Numbered from the stretch's first letter, positions 54,301 through 61,649 are shown. The stretch: DNA of 64,000 nt from an uncultured Lachnospiraceae bacterium (GCA_947577185.1 CANPUE010000002.1:124001-188000), one strand, 5' to 3'. Made by a program: numbers and translations. The notes: a model not told the origin generated them from the letters alone.

Positions 54301-55669
54301 TCACCGCATCAATGTTTTTTACCATATTTTCTATCGCAACAGCAGAAAAAAATTCTCCTCCGACCTTCAAAACATCTCTGCTTCTTCCAATAACCCCCAG
54401 CCTGCCTTCATCAGTCAGAAAGCCCAGATCGCCGGTAACATACCAGCCGTCACGGAACAAATGTTCATATTGATCCATTTCAGCATAATAGTGATCAATG
54501 ATCATATCCCCCTTTAGTATGATATTGCCGACACGATAGTGATTTAGCTGCTTCCTGTTATCGTCAACAATTTTCACTTCGACTGCGCCCGGTACCGTAT
54601 ACACCAGAACAGCATTCGGATTTCTGCTGTCTGCGGGAACGAATGCTTCTCCAATGCTGATGTTTTCATTCTGTGACATATAACATTCATATTCCTCCGT
54701 ATGCAGTCCCCAGCCTACCAGACAAGAGGTTTCCGTCATCCCGTATGTAGGCGTAACAACCCCCTTTCTCATTCCATATTTTTCAAATGTATTCTCAAAC
54801 TCATAACAAAGTTGTGTACTGACATTTTCCGCTCCGACGCTCACGCACAACAGACTTGAAAAATCATATTCCCGAATGGCTGACTTCCTGAACCTGTTGA
54901 TTACATTCCGCATCGCCGAGCTGATTGTACCGGTAAACGTTATCTTGTACTTACTGATGGATGACAGCCAAATTAACGGCTTCTCTGAATAGACATCCGT
55001 CGGAATGATATAATACTCACACCCTGAAATAACCGCTCCCATATGATGGATCACAAACCCGCCGCTATGGTGTAACGGCATCCAGCCAAGTATGCTGCTC
55101 TCTTCATTCAGATTGGCCATCGCCTGTTGTTCCCGAATATTCGCCATAAGATTATTTCCTGTTAACGGAACGATCTTATAAGACGAGGTCGTACCTGATG
55201 AGAGTAACATGCAGCAGGTTTCCTGCATTTGTGTCGCATCAGTATCTGATACGGGCTCCGTTTCTTTGGATAACACTTTTTTAAAATCGTAATCCGACAG
55301 GCATATTGAACGTTCCGGGAACAGCGGATCATCGATATCGTAATCTCTTACAATTCTGCAGTGCTTCAGTTTTTCTGCCAGCCCGTCAGGAATTTCGCCT
55401 TTTTTATGCGGTACCAGAACCGGAATACAGCCTATAATCTGACAGGCCCAAAAAACGCAAATCCAGGACTCTGCTCTTTCGCAGTCTAAAATTACGTTGC
55501 TCCCTTTACGGAAACCGCTTTCTTTTAAGAAATAAGCCAAAGTCATGCATCTTTCATATAAGGTTCCATAAGACACGTCTTCCACTTTGTCTTCTGAATA
55601 GATCAAATGAATGCCATGCCCTTTTTGTGCCGCCCTTTTTAATACATCAATCATACTTTCTCTATTCAT
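48365..55669 (-). CDS. Loading and first-extension PKS: FAAL-ACP-KS-AT-DH-KR-ACP
   Basis: A 2434-residue megasynthase. Residues 1-555 are an acyl-AMP ligase of the FAAL/CAL type (SSGTT 157-161, GWMPLHHSGG, YGMTET 309-314, VTGDLG). ACP about 565-635, S591 in the unusual GIVSKS. KS 650-1080 with C824, H959, H999. AT about 1190-1480 with S1283 in GHSIGE and HGFH (1383-1386), pointing to malonyl-CoA. DH about 1555-1845, H1591 in HxxxGxxxxP and D1761 in DSVFH. KR about 2060-2290 with GGTGSVG, LDD (2153-2155, B-type), Y2205. ACP S2368 in LGADSL. It loads an acid, adds one malonyl unit and makes an enoyl chain. The frame reaches 55699 (TTG), but ATG 55669 lies after GGAGGGG and overlaps the permease by only 8 nt. 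Confidence 0.94.
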   Translation of the reverse strand: MNRESMIDVLKRAAQKGHGIHLIYSEDKVEDVSYGTLYERCMTLAYFLKESGFRKGSNVILDCERAESWICVFWACQIIGCIPVLVPHKKGEIPDGLAEKLKHCRIVRDYDIDDPLFPERSICLSDYDFKKVLSKETEPVSDTDATQMQETCCMLLSSGTTSSYKIVPLTGNNLMANIREQQAMANLNEESSILGWMPLHHSGGFVIHHMGAVISGCEYYIIPTDVYSEKPLIWLSSISKYKITFTGTISSAMRNVINRFRKSAIREYDFSSLLCVSVGAENVSTQLCYEFENTFEKYGMRKGVVTPTYGMTETSCLVGWGLHTEEYECYMSQNENISIGEAFVPADSRNPNAVLVYTVPGAVEVKIVDDNRKQLNHYRVGNIILKGDMIIDHYYAEMDQYEHLFRDGWYVTGDLGFLTDEGRLGVIGRSRDVLKVGGEFFSAVAIENMVKNIDAVKVEDVFAAEYQDEGGIDNVGIYVVCPEWIGERDFVPEFVEYCKEIRRYMIQEIGLMSCEIIPVSYVPKTDTKKIKRFALKEAVDQKIQKKIKEYVVSKEKNTNGIGELLVTIINEVAQVKIDDYNSTFSENGIVSKSVPAIVEEIGKRFDIEISVASMFNFPSVNLLSEYIIKKITNRKNNAIHTERIGQGFHEDIAIVGMSNRFPGGSNTPEAFFEFLMSGADGIIDIPAGRWDADRYYSENDDEPGKMYCKKGGFINASFDEIDNNFFNISPKEAASIDPHQRLLLELTWEAFENGGLDITEYNGTRTGVFLGLSNDEYGLSSINSGDLTKINTYSLTGICYSTACGRISYTYGFEGPCFSVDTACSSFLTALHLAAVSLKNYDADTAVVGGASLMLTPVIGVAFSKLKAVCHDGHCKTFDDSADGYGRGEGAGVIILKRLSDAERDHDRILGVIRATGINQDGKSNGLTAPNGESQCNLIKDTIKRSGLQKSDIDYIETHGTGTALGDPIEVNAIREGYCDNVNRQKPLYIGSVKSNIGHLEAASGAASVIKVLLSMQHEMIPANRGFTTPSTKINWTDSIKVVAKNTPWRSGEHIRRAGINSFGFGGSNAHVIIEEYVNDKNVNDKKEKKENETASGPFVFKISAKSKDALRELVSKYLVLIRDAQEEELTAIISTANKGRGNYPYRIAVTGEKKKDIIFALNGFLMGKKNTPGLHVYDENDMKKRDSKIAFMFTGQSSQYVKMAHSLFVNNEVFKTAFLECDSLFIPYIMNSLVDLIYADDASAETIEKTVYAQPLIFTVEYALVRFWESVGVKPSLVIGHSIGEYAAAVTAGIMDLESAVKLVSLRGRLMNEAPGKGIMTTLFTDRANTERLIGELSDTVNIAVHNSQGLCVISGVEEDVNEVVKKAEAEEIKTRRLNVSHGFHSVLMRPAAEQFMKVTGSMKFHPSNLVFMSSMYERALREEEALTTEYWAEHICNEVKFYETMCAVAQSEEYFFLEIGATNTLTSLCKYIFDGKCKCANSLDFKSSDVMTLNNAVAKLYVNNVDINWKNYVMNQDENWERVSGLPNYPFRRSRYWNEMQYDRVRGDLVMDDNVHSLLGQRIESPIMEDTIIFQKIYTPETPFFMSEHIIFGTAIAPAAAYMALIISAMKEICNPKSISIQEIELRAPLAVRERSKVQVCITGAETGIASYKIISCPPDSARNEWTVHTQGKVVINDGHLNPSRSSDIEKWKTLDFDVNEGPEHAVYPAMTDASFNLGKGFRRLMKSWRNDEEGVFYVEPDEKLPLTENYVIYPGVIDSVFHTMLCMVLESALLTLGRKETETMIPYFIGEFSYDYRYFDNLWVNTLAHIENQSIIGESYVFNQDSKPVITISNMITKLTNHEDLLGAAGIDREKEYYHYAWTRVDDVIDEQSEYKSVCIVCNSSDDCKDFEKYSTLPVKRVLSSDLDEIDQIADDLEAPVLFLYWADEKADDYDRPMKKLFELIKKENGFGTQKKHDLRIVTKKAVTFKNREVNLPQSLLWGFSKSFIAECPNRFRGIIDLEGKEKVSEIFDVLIYGGYVELCVRDRIFYTSVLQRHSEYMRSIDHKTEEVVLADDATYVISGGTGSVGQAYIGALAQAGAKHFAVISRHEPKETFRNTMKESGVDVQCFRGDITVKEDVTKVISEIKKTMPAIKGVINVSGVFRDRILDDMTWEDFKFVLEPKVSGSMNLFEETKNSGIDFFHMTSSITSILGNVGQTNYAAANYFMNCFAEYITSQGIRSNVICWGPWGGSDVVTAEVVERNMLTIGLRPYTVKEGQQILLDSLKRYFGSFMAVSVDWNKFSSGMVNSYTGQLLKRLVNRAGKKSENNNSYDFMTLINGMTKKEVRRALRNEILQICREVMGYGEDDELDENTAFKELGADSLMIFSMRNAINTLIKGDVGVSDFYNYATIEKLTNHIIEDILVMEQETETNKDNIDDLANELSSLLD

Positions 55670-56819
55670 TCTTTTTTCTGCCCCCCTCCAATACGGCAAT
55701 TTTATCTATCTTATTCTTTGTTGCAAAACTTGCCAGTGTCATCAGAATCATTGATAATCCCAGCGAAATCAGTATATTTATGATATATTCGCGGGGTTCT
55801 TCGTTTCTTAACACGCCCCTTGCCGAATTAAGAAACCATGTCGTAGGCATAAACTTTCCGATTGCCTGAATCTCATCAGGCATAAATGACGCAGGCCAAA
55901 AACATCCGCCCAGCATCAGCATCGGAACATTGATCATGCTTATCATACTGTTCGCCATGATAATATTCTTTGAAAAGGTACTGACCGCAATACCGATTGA
56001 GATACAGGCCGATGCGAAAGCCATGCAGACGAAAAACAATTTTACTTTTTGTTCAAAACCGTCCCCATACCAGACATCCACAATTTCAGGCATGACGCCG
56101 ATCATGATCACTGACTGTATCGTTGCAAAGAACAGGTAGCTGATCAGATGTTGAAAAAAGTATGACATTCTCCCCATCGGCGTACCGCTCACTCTTCCGT
56201 ATACACCGCACTTTTTGTCTTCAAATAAAAGCATTGTTGCAAAAGTAATAAAGTACACCATACCGACCGCCACATATCCTAATGAATTGACGGCATTATC
56301 GATTTTGGCTCTCGACGCAGTATTATGATATCGATACGCTATGCTTACAATCTCACTGTCAAATTCATCCAACAATGACAGAAACTTACTCTTATCCTGA
56401 TCAGAGGCACGCCCAAGCTTATTAATCGATTCAAAGTACGAGGAAACAAAGACACTCACAGGTTTGATACTTTCATCGTTCTGCCTGCTATAGGTTTTCA
56501 CATGTGCATTTCCAGTTAACAATGCATCGGTGAAGTCTTTTTCAAGCACCACAATATAATCTGCATACCCGTCGTTGACTGACTGTTTTGCCTCTTCGAT
56601 GCTGTCCTCACTTTGCAGCGTAAACACCTGTTCAAATCGTCGTGTTATTTTTTGAGTGATGTCCGTATTCTCTTCCAATACAAATACGATATGGTAAGTC
56701 TCCGGTTTATTTGCCAGCGTAATCACAATCAAATTAAGGAGGATCGGTATGATCAACATCACGATTATATTTACCGGTTTTCGGAAGATTCTTTTAAAGT
56801 TTGTTTTCAATACAATCAT
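55662..56819 (-). CDS. ABC-2 type exporter permease
   Basis: A 385-residue membrane protein of the ABC-2 family. One membrane segment at about 15-36 follows a basic start, then an extracytoplasmic region of about 140 residues, then five C-terminal segments including VAVGMVYFITFATMLLFEDK and ISMINVPMLMLGGCFWPASFMP, the ABC-2 signature with proline turn. It overlaps the preceding permease by 4 nt (ATGA) and the following megasynthase by 8 nt. With its partner permease and the upstream ATPase it should form a heteromeric exporter, most simply for the product. Confidence 0.92.
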   Translation of the reverse strand: MIVLKTNFKRIFRKPVNIIVMLIIPILLNLIVITLANKPETYHIVFVLEENTDITQKITRRFEQVFTLQSEDSIEEAKQSVNDGYADYIVVLEKDFTDALLTGNAHVKTYSRQNDESIKPVSVFVSSYFESINKLGRASDQDKSKFLSLLDEFDSEIVSIAYRYHNTASRAKIDNAVNSLGYVAVGMVYFITFATMLLFEDKKCGVYGRVSGTPMGRMSYFFQHLISYLFFATIQSVIMIGVMPEIVDVWYGDGFEQKVKLFFVCMAFASACISIGIAVSTFSKNIIMANSMISMINVPMLMLGGCFWPASFMPDEIQAIGKFMPTTWFLNSARGVLRNEEPREYIINILISLGLSMILMTLASFATKNKIDKIAVLEGGRKKNE

Positions 56820-57949
56820 AAATTATCCATCCTTCTCTTTCTTAATCCAACAGCACAAATTGCAGATAGAATAACCCCTGTTATTAAAAGTATTCCGACG
56901 TTAATCCATGTTACAGAAAGATTATTTTTATTGTAAATCAGGTTTGTTATCGCCGTTTTTGCATAATGATTCAGAGACAGATACTTTGCACCGCTAAAAT
57001 CACCTCTATAAAAGCCGCCCGATAGAATCGTAAATCCAAGCGCAAAAATCTGAATCATTCCTGATGTTTTTTCTTCACTCGCAAGGATCGTGCATATACA
57101 TGCTCCAAACACTGTGCAGACAAATGAAAACTCAAATATAATCAGCAAAAGAAGCGCGATATGATTTCCCCAGTTTACCGCAAAGGCAAAATGTGATATT
57201 ATGACAACCGCACATCCCAGTAAAAAATTAACAGTCGCCGCACCGAGCATTCTCCCTGCAAATCTCACAGACTTGCCGATCGGCGCGATTGAAAGCCTGT
57301 CCCCTAATACTCCGAAAAATTCCTCTGCCACACAGTTATTACCATAATCAGCGCCATAAAAGAGCATCATTAAAAGCATTGCCAATGTGTAATACGCCAT
57401 GGCGCCTGGACTTTCCATGTCGACCGCAAGGTTTTCACAGACTTTGGAACCATCTGCGGGATATGTATTCTCCCCTGCACCTGCTAATACGAGCTCTGCA
57501 TTCATATTTATCGAAAAAGTGTTTAATACGCTTTTGATAATCGCGGCATCTGTTTCCGCATAATCAGTCATATATACTTCGATCTTCGCCTTACCGTTTC
57601 CTTTCTCAGGATCATCCGATTCATTTTTAACACATAACAATGCGTTATACGCTCCATCTGCTAATTTCCTGTCGGCTTTTGCAAAATCATCCTCCTTAAA
57701 AAAAGTGATATATTCTGTTATCTGCTCATTTGAAATCAGCTGCTCAAAGATGATTTCTGCGGCCGGATCTTCTTCCTCCACAAGATACGCGGCCTTTATC
57801 TCATCCGCGGCCGAATCCTGAAAGGTATCCGAAAAGACCGAACCCAAAATAAACGTCAGGAGAATAAAAACCCCTAATTTCGTTATGAAGGCCGGCATAT
57901 TTTTCAAAAGACGTCTGACGGAAAAAAACATTTGATATATAAATTTCAT
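56816..57949 (-). CDS. ABC-2 type exporter permease (partner)
   Basis: A 377-residue protein with the same layout as the following permease: a membrane segment at about 22-42 (KLGVFILLTFILGSVFSD), an extracytoplasmic region, and five segments from about 175 onward, with LAMLLMMLFYGADYGNNCVAEEF and the C-terminal GFTILSGGFY. The two share only weak similarity, so they are likely a heterodimer. GTG 57955 is possible, but GAGAGG five bases upstream favours ATG 57949. It starts 16 bp after the ATPase stop. Confidence 0.91.
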   Translation of the reverse strand: MKFIYQMFFSVRRLLKNMPAFITKLGVFILLTFILGSVFSDTFQDSAADEIKAAYLVEEEDPAAEIIFEQLISNEQITEYITFFKEDDFAKADRKLADGAYNALLCVKNESDDPEKGNGKAKIEVYMTDYAETDAAIIKSVLNTFSINMNAELVLAGAGENTYPADGSKVCENLAVDMESPGAMAYYTLAMLLMMLFYGADYGNNCVAEEFFGVLGDRLSIAPIGKSVRFAGRMLGAATVNFLLGCAVVIISHFAFAVNWGNHIALLLLIIFEFSFVCTVFGACICTILASEEKTSGMIQIFALGFTILSGGFYRGDFSGAKYLSLNHYAKTAITNLIYNKNNLSVTWINVGILLITGVILSAICAVGLRKRRMDNL

Positions 57950-57965
57950 ACGCACCTCTCACAAA

Positions 57966-58901
57966 CTAGTTGTCACGAAAACTCGTGCCGGTATAATAAA
58001 AAAACACATCTTCGAGATTCTTTTTCTGCATATCAACTGACACAATATCAGCTCCCATATTGGTTAACTGATTCATTACCTCTACGATTACGGAATTATT
58101 TTCAATCACAAAGCAATATTTATCATCTTCCTTTGTGACCGCGCTCACACCCTGAATCTCTTCAGATAATCGTTCAGCCCCGCAGAAGTTTTTCAGTTTC
58201 AGGTAAAGAGTCTGATCTTTTGAAATATGATCAATCAGTTCTTCCGTTGTTCCGGAAGCAACCACATGACCATGGTCCATAATCATAACTCTGTCGCTTA
58301 TGTTCTCCACTTCTTCCATATAGTGTGAGCAATACACGATCGTGGTTCCAAGTTCATTCAGCTCTTTAATCGAATGAAGAATATGATTTCTCGATTGAGG
58401 GTCAATCCCGACCGTCGGCTCGTCCAAAAAAAGAATTTCGGGTGAATGTACAATGCCGCAGGCGATATTAAGCCGCCGCTTCATCCCTCCCGAATACTTC
58501 ATTGGGGAATCATTCTGTCTGTCCAAAATCCCCGTAAAGCGCAGCGCTCTTTCAACGGCTGTCCTGAGTTCATCACCTTTCATGCCATAAATTCTTCCCC
58601 AAAAAGTAACGTTATCTTTTGCGGAAAGCTCAGGAAAATAAGCCAGGTCCTGGGGAACAAAGCCAACTCTTTTCTGATACGCTTTCCGATTTCCCATAGT
58701 AAGCTTTTCGCCGTTGTACCTGATTTCGCCTGCATCCGCCGAAATAATCCCCAATATCAGCGAGATCAGCGTACTTTTCCCTGCTCCGTTTGGACCAAGA
58801 ATGCCGAGTATCTCCCCCTCCTTAATCTCAAAACTCATAGCATCTACCGCTTTTGCCTTTTTGTAATGTTTCGTGATGTCTTTTACTTCAATAATCGCCA
58901 T
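57966..58901 (-). CDS. ABC exporter ATPase, DrrA/CcmA-like
   Basis: A 311-residue ATPase: Walker [10 protein letters not shown] (36-44), Q-loop [10 protein letters not shown], signature YSGGM (136-140), Walker B ILFLDEP (156-162) with VGIDPQSR, and an H-loop [10 protein letters not shown]. The C-terminal ~85 residues form the extra domain typical of ATPases that drive ABC-2 exporters (DrrA type). It pairs with the two permeases directly downstream. A TTG at 58907 is in frame, but AGG sits six to seven bases before ATG 58901. Confidence 0.94.
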   Translation of the reverse strand: MAIIEVKDITKHYKKAKAVDAMSFEIKEGEILGILGPNGAGKSTLISLILGIISADAGEIRYNGEKLTMGNRKAYQKRVGFVPQDLAYFPELSAKDNVTFWGRIYGMKGDELRTAVERALRFTGILDRQNDSPMKYSGGMKRRLNIACGIVHSPEILFLDEPTVGIDPQSRNHILHSIKELNELGTTIVYCSHYMEEVENISDRVMIMDHGHVVASGTTEELIDHISKDQTLYLKLKNFCGAERLSEEIQGVSAVTKEDDKYCFVIENNSVIVEVMNQLTNMGADIVSVDMQKKNLEDVFFYYTGTSFRDN

Positions 58902-58936
58902 AACCAACCTCTCTCCTGCCCTCTGCGTTTTCTCTT

Positions 58937-59575
58937 CTATTCCAGTTTTTTACAAAAACAGACAAGTTCATCAAACCCGATTTTTCTGAGTTTCGTTTCC
59001 TCTTTTGCTGCTGATGAAATAATGTATTTGTCAAAAATATAACTTTGCACCAGATAATCGGCATCGTCCGGCATATTGAATGCAGACCATTTTTCCATTT
59101 CATAGCAGATTCCAAGCCCTGTATACTTGCCGTAGCTTTCCTTCCTGCTCCACAGGAGCGTATAATCGATATCCGAGCATGTTATTGCCATTTGATCAAA
59201 TTCATCCGGTGTCATAAAAATCTTTGCCGTGTCCATGTCATACGGTATCATATCCTGTATATCAACGCCTGCCTGTCCGGAAGATACGATACACGCAACT
59301 GCCTTTTTGCAATGCGACAGATTAAAATAAATATCCGGATACTCTTTCAGATATGGTTTTTTGTTTGCATCCTTTTCCAACAGTGGAACCCGATAAATCT
59401 GATAATTTTCCATCAATGAAATCCGTAAAAGAATATAGGCCAAAACCGACTGCATCCTGTCACTCAAAAAGAGATACCGTCTCGCGTTTTTAATGCGTTC
59501 TTCCGAACAGTATTTTTCAAAAAAACAGTAATTCTCTGAATTTACCTTATCTAATTCATCAAAATAATAGATCAA
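58937..59575 (-). CDS. Sfp-type 4'-phosphopantetheinyl transferase
   Basis: A 212-residue protein with the PPTase motifs: NLSH (85-88), GVDIQ (103-107, the metal-binding GxDxE position with Gln in place of Glu) and WSRKESYGK (142-150). It transfers phosphopantetheine from CoA to the serines of the five carrier domains encoded downstream. Length is typical of the short Sfp class. The only in-frame start is TTG 59575, with GGAGG 14 bases away, so initiation may be weak. It lies between the carboxyltransferase and the exporter ATPase. Confidence 0.93.
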   Translation of the reverse strand: MIYYFDELDKVNSENYCFFEKYCSEERIKNARRYLFLSDRMQSVLAYILLRISLMENYQIYRVPLLEKDANKKPYLKEYPDIYFNLSHCKKAVACIVSSGQAGVDIQDMIPYDMDTAKIFMTPDEFDQMAITCSDIDYTLLWSRKESYGKYTGLGICYEMEKWSAFNMPDDADYLVQSYIFDKYIISSAAKEETKLRKIGFDELVCFCKKLE

Positions 59576-59648
59576 TCTGTCTGTTCTTTCCTCCCCTCAC
59601 CAAAAATCTCCCCCCTGTTTATACTCCCCCTGTTACCGATTGTATCTT

Positions 59649-61277
59649 TTAAAATTCCCGAAACCTCTTATATCGTTCCTGTAAGATACTTTTTTCTGTT
59701 TTCTTTTCATTTCTTTTCAGAAACAACGTAATCGCTTCTCTGATTTGCAGACACAACTCACCCATGTTTGTGTGATTCAGATCTTCCGGTTCCTGGAACA
59801 CTTTATCTACGACCCTCAGCCCTTTTAAATCCTTCGATGTCATTTTCATCAACTCCGCCGCTTTGTCAGCCCTGGCATTATCTTTCCACAAAATACTGGC
59901 ATATCCTTCCGGCGTTAAGACCGAATATACGGCGTTCTCCAGCATCCATACCTCATTTGCAACTCCGAATGCCAAAGCGCCCCCGCTTCCCCCTTCTCCG
60001 TGAATAATCGATAACATCGGAACTTTAATCGCGGAAGTTTCTCTTAATACATTCGCAATCACATAACCCTGTCCCTGCTGTTCCGCCTCGATCCCGCATG
60101 CCGCGCCTACCGTATCAACGAAACAAATGACAGGACGTTTAAATTTTTCTGCCTGTTTCATCAGTCTTAATGCTTTTCGGTATCCGCTTGGCGACGGCAT
60201 TCCCCAATTGCGGTACACCGCCTCATTCATGCTGTTTTTTCCTTTTTGCTGCCCGATTACTGTGACTGCTTTTCCGTATATGCTCGCGATTCCACCGACA
60301 ACGGCATGGTCGTCCGCCCACACTTTATCACCATGAAACTCCATAAAATCATCAAAAATCTGATTCACATAATCCAAACTGGTCGGCCGCTCTCTTGACC
60401 GTGCTTTCAGAACAGTTTCCCAGGCATCAAGATCATTCGGATCACTCTCCACAGTATTCACGCCCCATGATTTGTGATGGCCTGTATACCAGCCTCTGTT
60501 CATGTGGAATTTCAGGACTTTGCTCAAATACTCCCGCAGGCCTGCCCGCGAAATAACATCGTCTACGAAACCATGCTCTAACTGAAATTCCGCCGTCTGA
60601 AAATCGTCCGGTAATGTTTCACCAGTGTTTTGTTCAATCACTCTTGCTCCCGCGAAACCAATTCTCGCACCTTTTTCAGCAAGTACGATATCTGCCAGCA
60701 TTGCGAAACTTGCAGTAACGCCTCCCATTGTCGGATTCGTCAATACTGATATGTACAATAATCCTGCTTCGCTGTGTTTCCTCACCGCCGCCGCTGTTTT
60801 TTCCATCTGCATCAGCGAAATAATTCCTTCCTGCATCCGCGCCCCGCCTGAACAGCAAAACATGATGACCGGTAATTTCTTTTCGGCAGCTTTTTCAAAC
60901 AATCGGGCAACCCGCTCGCCCACTACATGACCCATGCTTGCCATCATGTACCTGGTATCCATGACTCCAATTGCAACATGAGATCCTTCCATATTCATTT
61001 CACCCGTAATGATCGCATCATTTAACTTATGCTTTACAGCAGTTTCAACCGCTTTGAGCGCATACTCACTATCATTGAGCGGATTGCTTAATTTCATATT
61101 CGCATCCCATTCACGAAATGATTTTTTATCAGCTAACGATAAAATACGCTTCCTTGCATGCATTCTCATGTAGTATCCGCACTGCGGGCAAATTGAATAA
61201 TTCTGATCCAAAATATCTCTTTGTATTTCCTGTTTACACGCATTACATATTCTTCCTGTTTGCAAGAACCATCCCAC
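59649..61277 (-). CDS. accDA: Fused acetyl-CoA carboxylase carboxyltransferase (AccD-AccA)
   Basis: A 542-residue fusion. The beta (AccD) part, about 1-250, has a C4 zinc finger (C11, C14, C30, C33) and the carboxyltransferase core CSGGARMQEG and NPTMGGVTASFA. The alpha (AccA) part, about 265-542, has DYVNQIFDDFMEFHGD, FVDTVGAACGIEAEQQGQG and GEGGSGGALAFG. It moves the carboxyl from biotin to acetyl-CoA to make malonyl-CoA, here plausibly dedicated to the two PKS modules. Biotin carboxylase and BCCP must come from elsewhere. The start is GTG; an in-frame TAA lies three codons upstream. It is the first gene of the cluster, close behind the promoter. Confidence 0.93.
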   Translation of the reverse strand: MGWFLQTGRICNACKQEIQRDILDQNYSICPQCGYYMRMHARKRILSLADKKSFREWDANMKLSNPLNDSEYALKAVETAVKHKLNDAIITGEMNMEGSHVAIGVMDTRYMMASMGHVVGERVARLFEKAAEKKLPVIMFCCSGGARMQEGIISLMQMEKTAAAVRKHSEAGLLYISVLTNPTMGGVTASFAMLADIVLAEKGARIGFAGARVIEQNTGETLPDDFQTAEFQLEHGFVDDVISRAGLREYLSKVLKFHMNRGWYTGHHKSWGVNTVESDPNDLDAWETVLKARSRERPTSLDYVNQIFDDFMEFHGDKVWADDHAVVGGIASIYGKAVTVIGQQKGKNSMNEAVYRNWGMPSPSGYRKALRLMKQAEKFKRPVICFVDTVGAACGIEAEQQGQGYVIANVLRETSAIKVPMLSIIHGEGGSGGALAFGVANEVWMLENAVYSVLTPEGYASILWKDNARADKAAELMKMTSKDLKGLRVVDKVFQEPEDLNHTNMGELCLQIREAITLFLKRNEKKTEKSILQERYKRFREF

Positions 61278-61295
61278 CTCGTCTTATAATGTACT

Positions 61296-61325
61296 ATAAT
61301 ACTTCATTATATCGACTCCTGATAA
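61296..61325 (-). promoter_or_regulatory. Promoter of the PKS-NRPS cluster
   Basis: Minus strand TTATCA, 18-base spacer, TATTAT; start point near 61289, leaving a short 5' untranslated region before GTG 61277. The weak -35 box and the element AGTCGATATAATGAAGTA (61317-61300) inside the spacer suggest regulated use. An overlapping TATAAT (61311-61306) is an alternative -10. Confidence 0.5.
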
Positions 61326-61419
61326 CCGAAAGCGCCGCACAGCGGCCATGCGGTTGTATAAATAATACAGATAACCTTCATTTTTTTTCCTGATTTTAAC
61401 TGTTCTGTGTAGCCGCCTC

Positions 61420-61448
61420 TTGACAAAGTCGACATAATGAAGTAGAAT
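61420..61448 (+). promoter_or_regulatory. Strong outward-facing promoter opposite the cluster
   Basis: TTGACA, 17-base spacer, TAGAAT. The spacer contains AGTCGACATAATGAAGTA (61427-61444), differing by one base from the element in the cluster promoter. No gene follows on this strand; transcription would run toward the 3' end of metQ. Confidence 0.65.
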
Positions 61449-61455
61449 GTCGACT
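61427..61455. promoter_or_regulatory. Operator-like inverted repeat over the outward promoter
   Basis: AGTCGACAT (61427-61435) and ATGTCGACT (61447-61455) are a perfect 9-bp dyad with an 11-base centre, covering the spacer, -10 box and start point. A dimeric repressor bound here would block the promoter. The cluster promoter has a close copy of the left half only. Confidence 0.55.
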
Positions 61456-61586
61456 CAAAAATCAGGCGCAGATGCGGCAGATAATACTGCCTGCATACAC
61501 GCCTCTCTTTTTTGTGCAGGGATTTTGATTTGTTTCCGGAAACGGTTGACTTGAATTTTCGTGATTTTGCAAGAGAAATAAATGAT

Positions 61587-61617
61587 AAAAAAACGGCACA
61601 GCCGCAGGCTGCACCGT
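61587..61617 (-). terminator. Intrinsic terminator of the metNIQ operon
   Basis: Minus strand ACGGTGCAGCC and GGCTGTGCCGT pair over 11 positions (two G-T pairs, three-base loop) and are followed by seven T residues. It lies about 33 bp after the metQ stop. The rest of the 61456-61586 gap holds a small hairpin (GGCAGATAATACTGCC) and an 18-codon frame without a ribosome site. Confidence 0.9.
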
Positions 61618-61649
61618 CTCAGAGAGCATAATAAATCAGATTCCCGGCC

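Larger units (their letters stand above)
29808..61277 (-). other. Hybrid PKS-NRPS lipopeptide biosynthetic gene cluster (eleven genes)
   Basis: Eleven minus-strand genes with overlaps or short gaps run from accDA (61277) to the MacB-like ATPase (29808). They supply malonyl-CoA (accDA), activate carrier proteins (PPTase), assemble the product (three megasynthases), proof-read it (type II thioesterase) and export it (two ABC systems). The module line is FAAL-ACP / KS-AT-DH-KR-ACP / KS-AT(dead)-ACP / C-A-PCP / C-A-PCP-E / C-A-PCP / C-terminal. Gene order follows assembly order. The segment is visibly richer in A+T than its flanks. No regulator, transposase or tRNA is linked to it. Confidence 0.9.
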
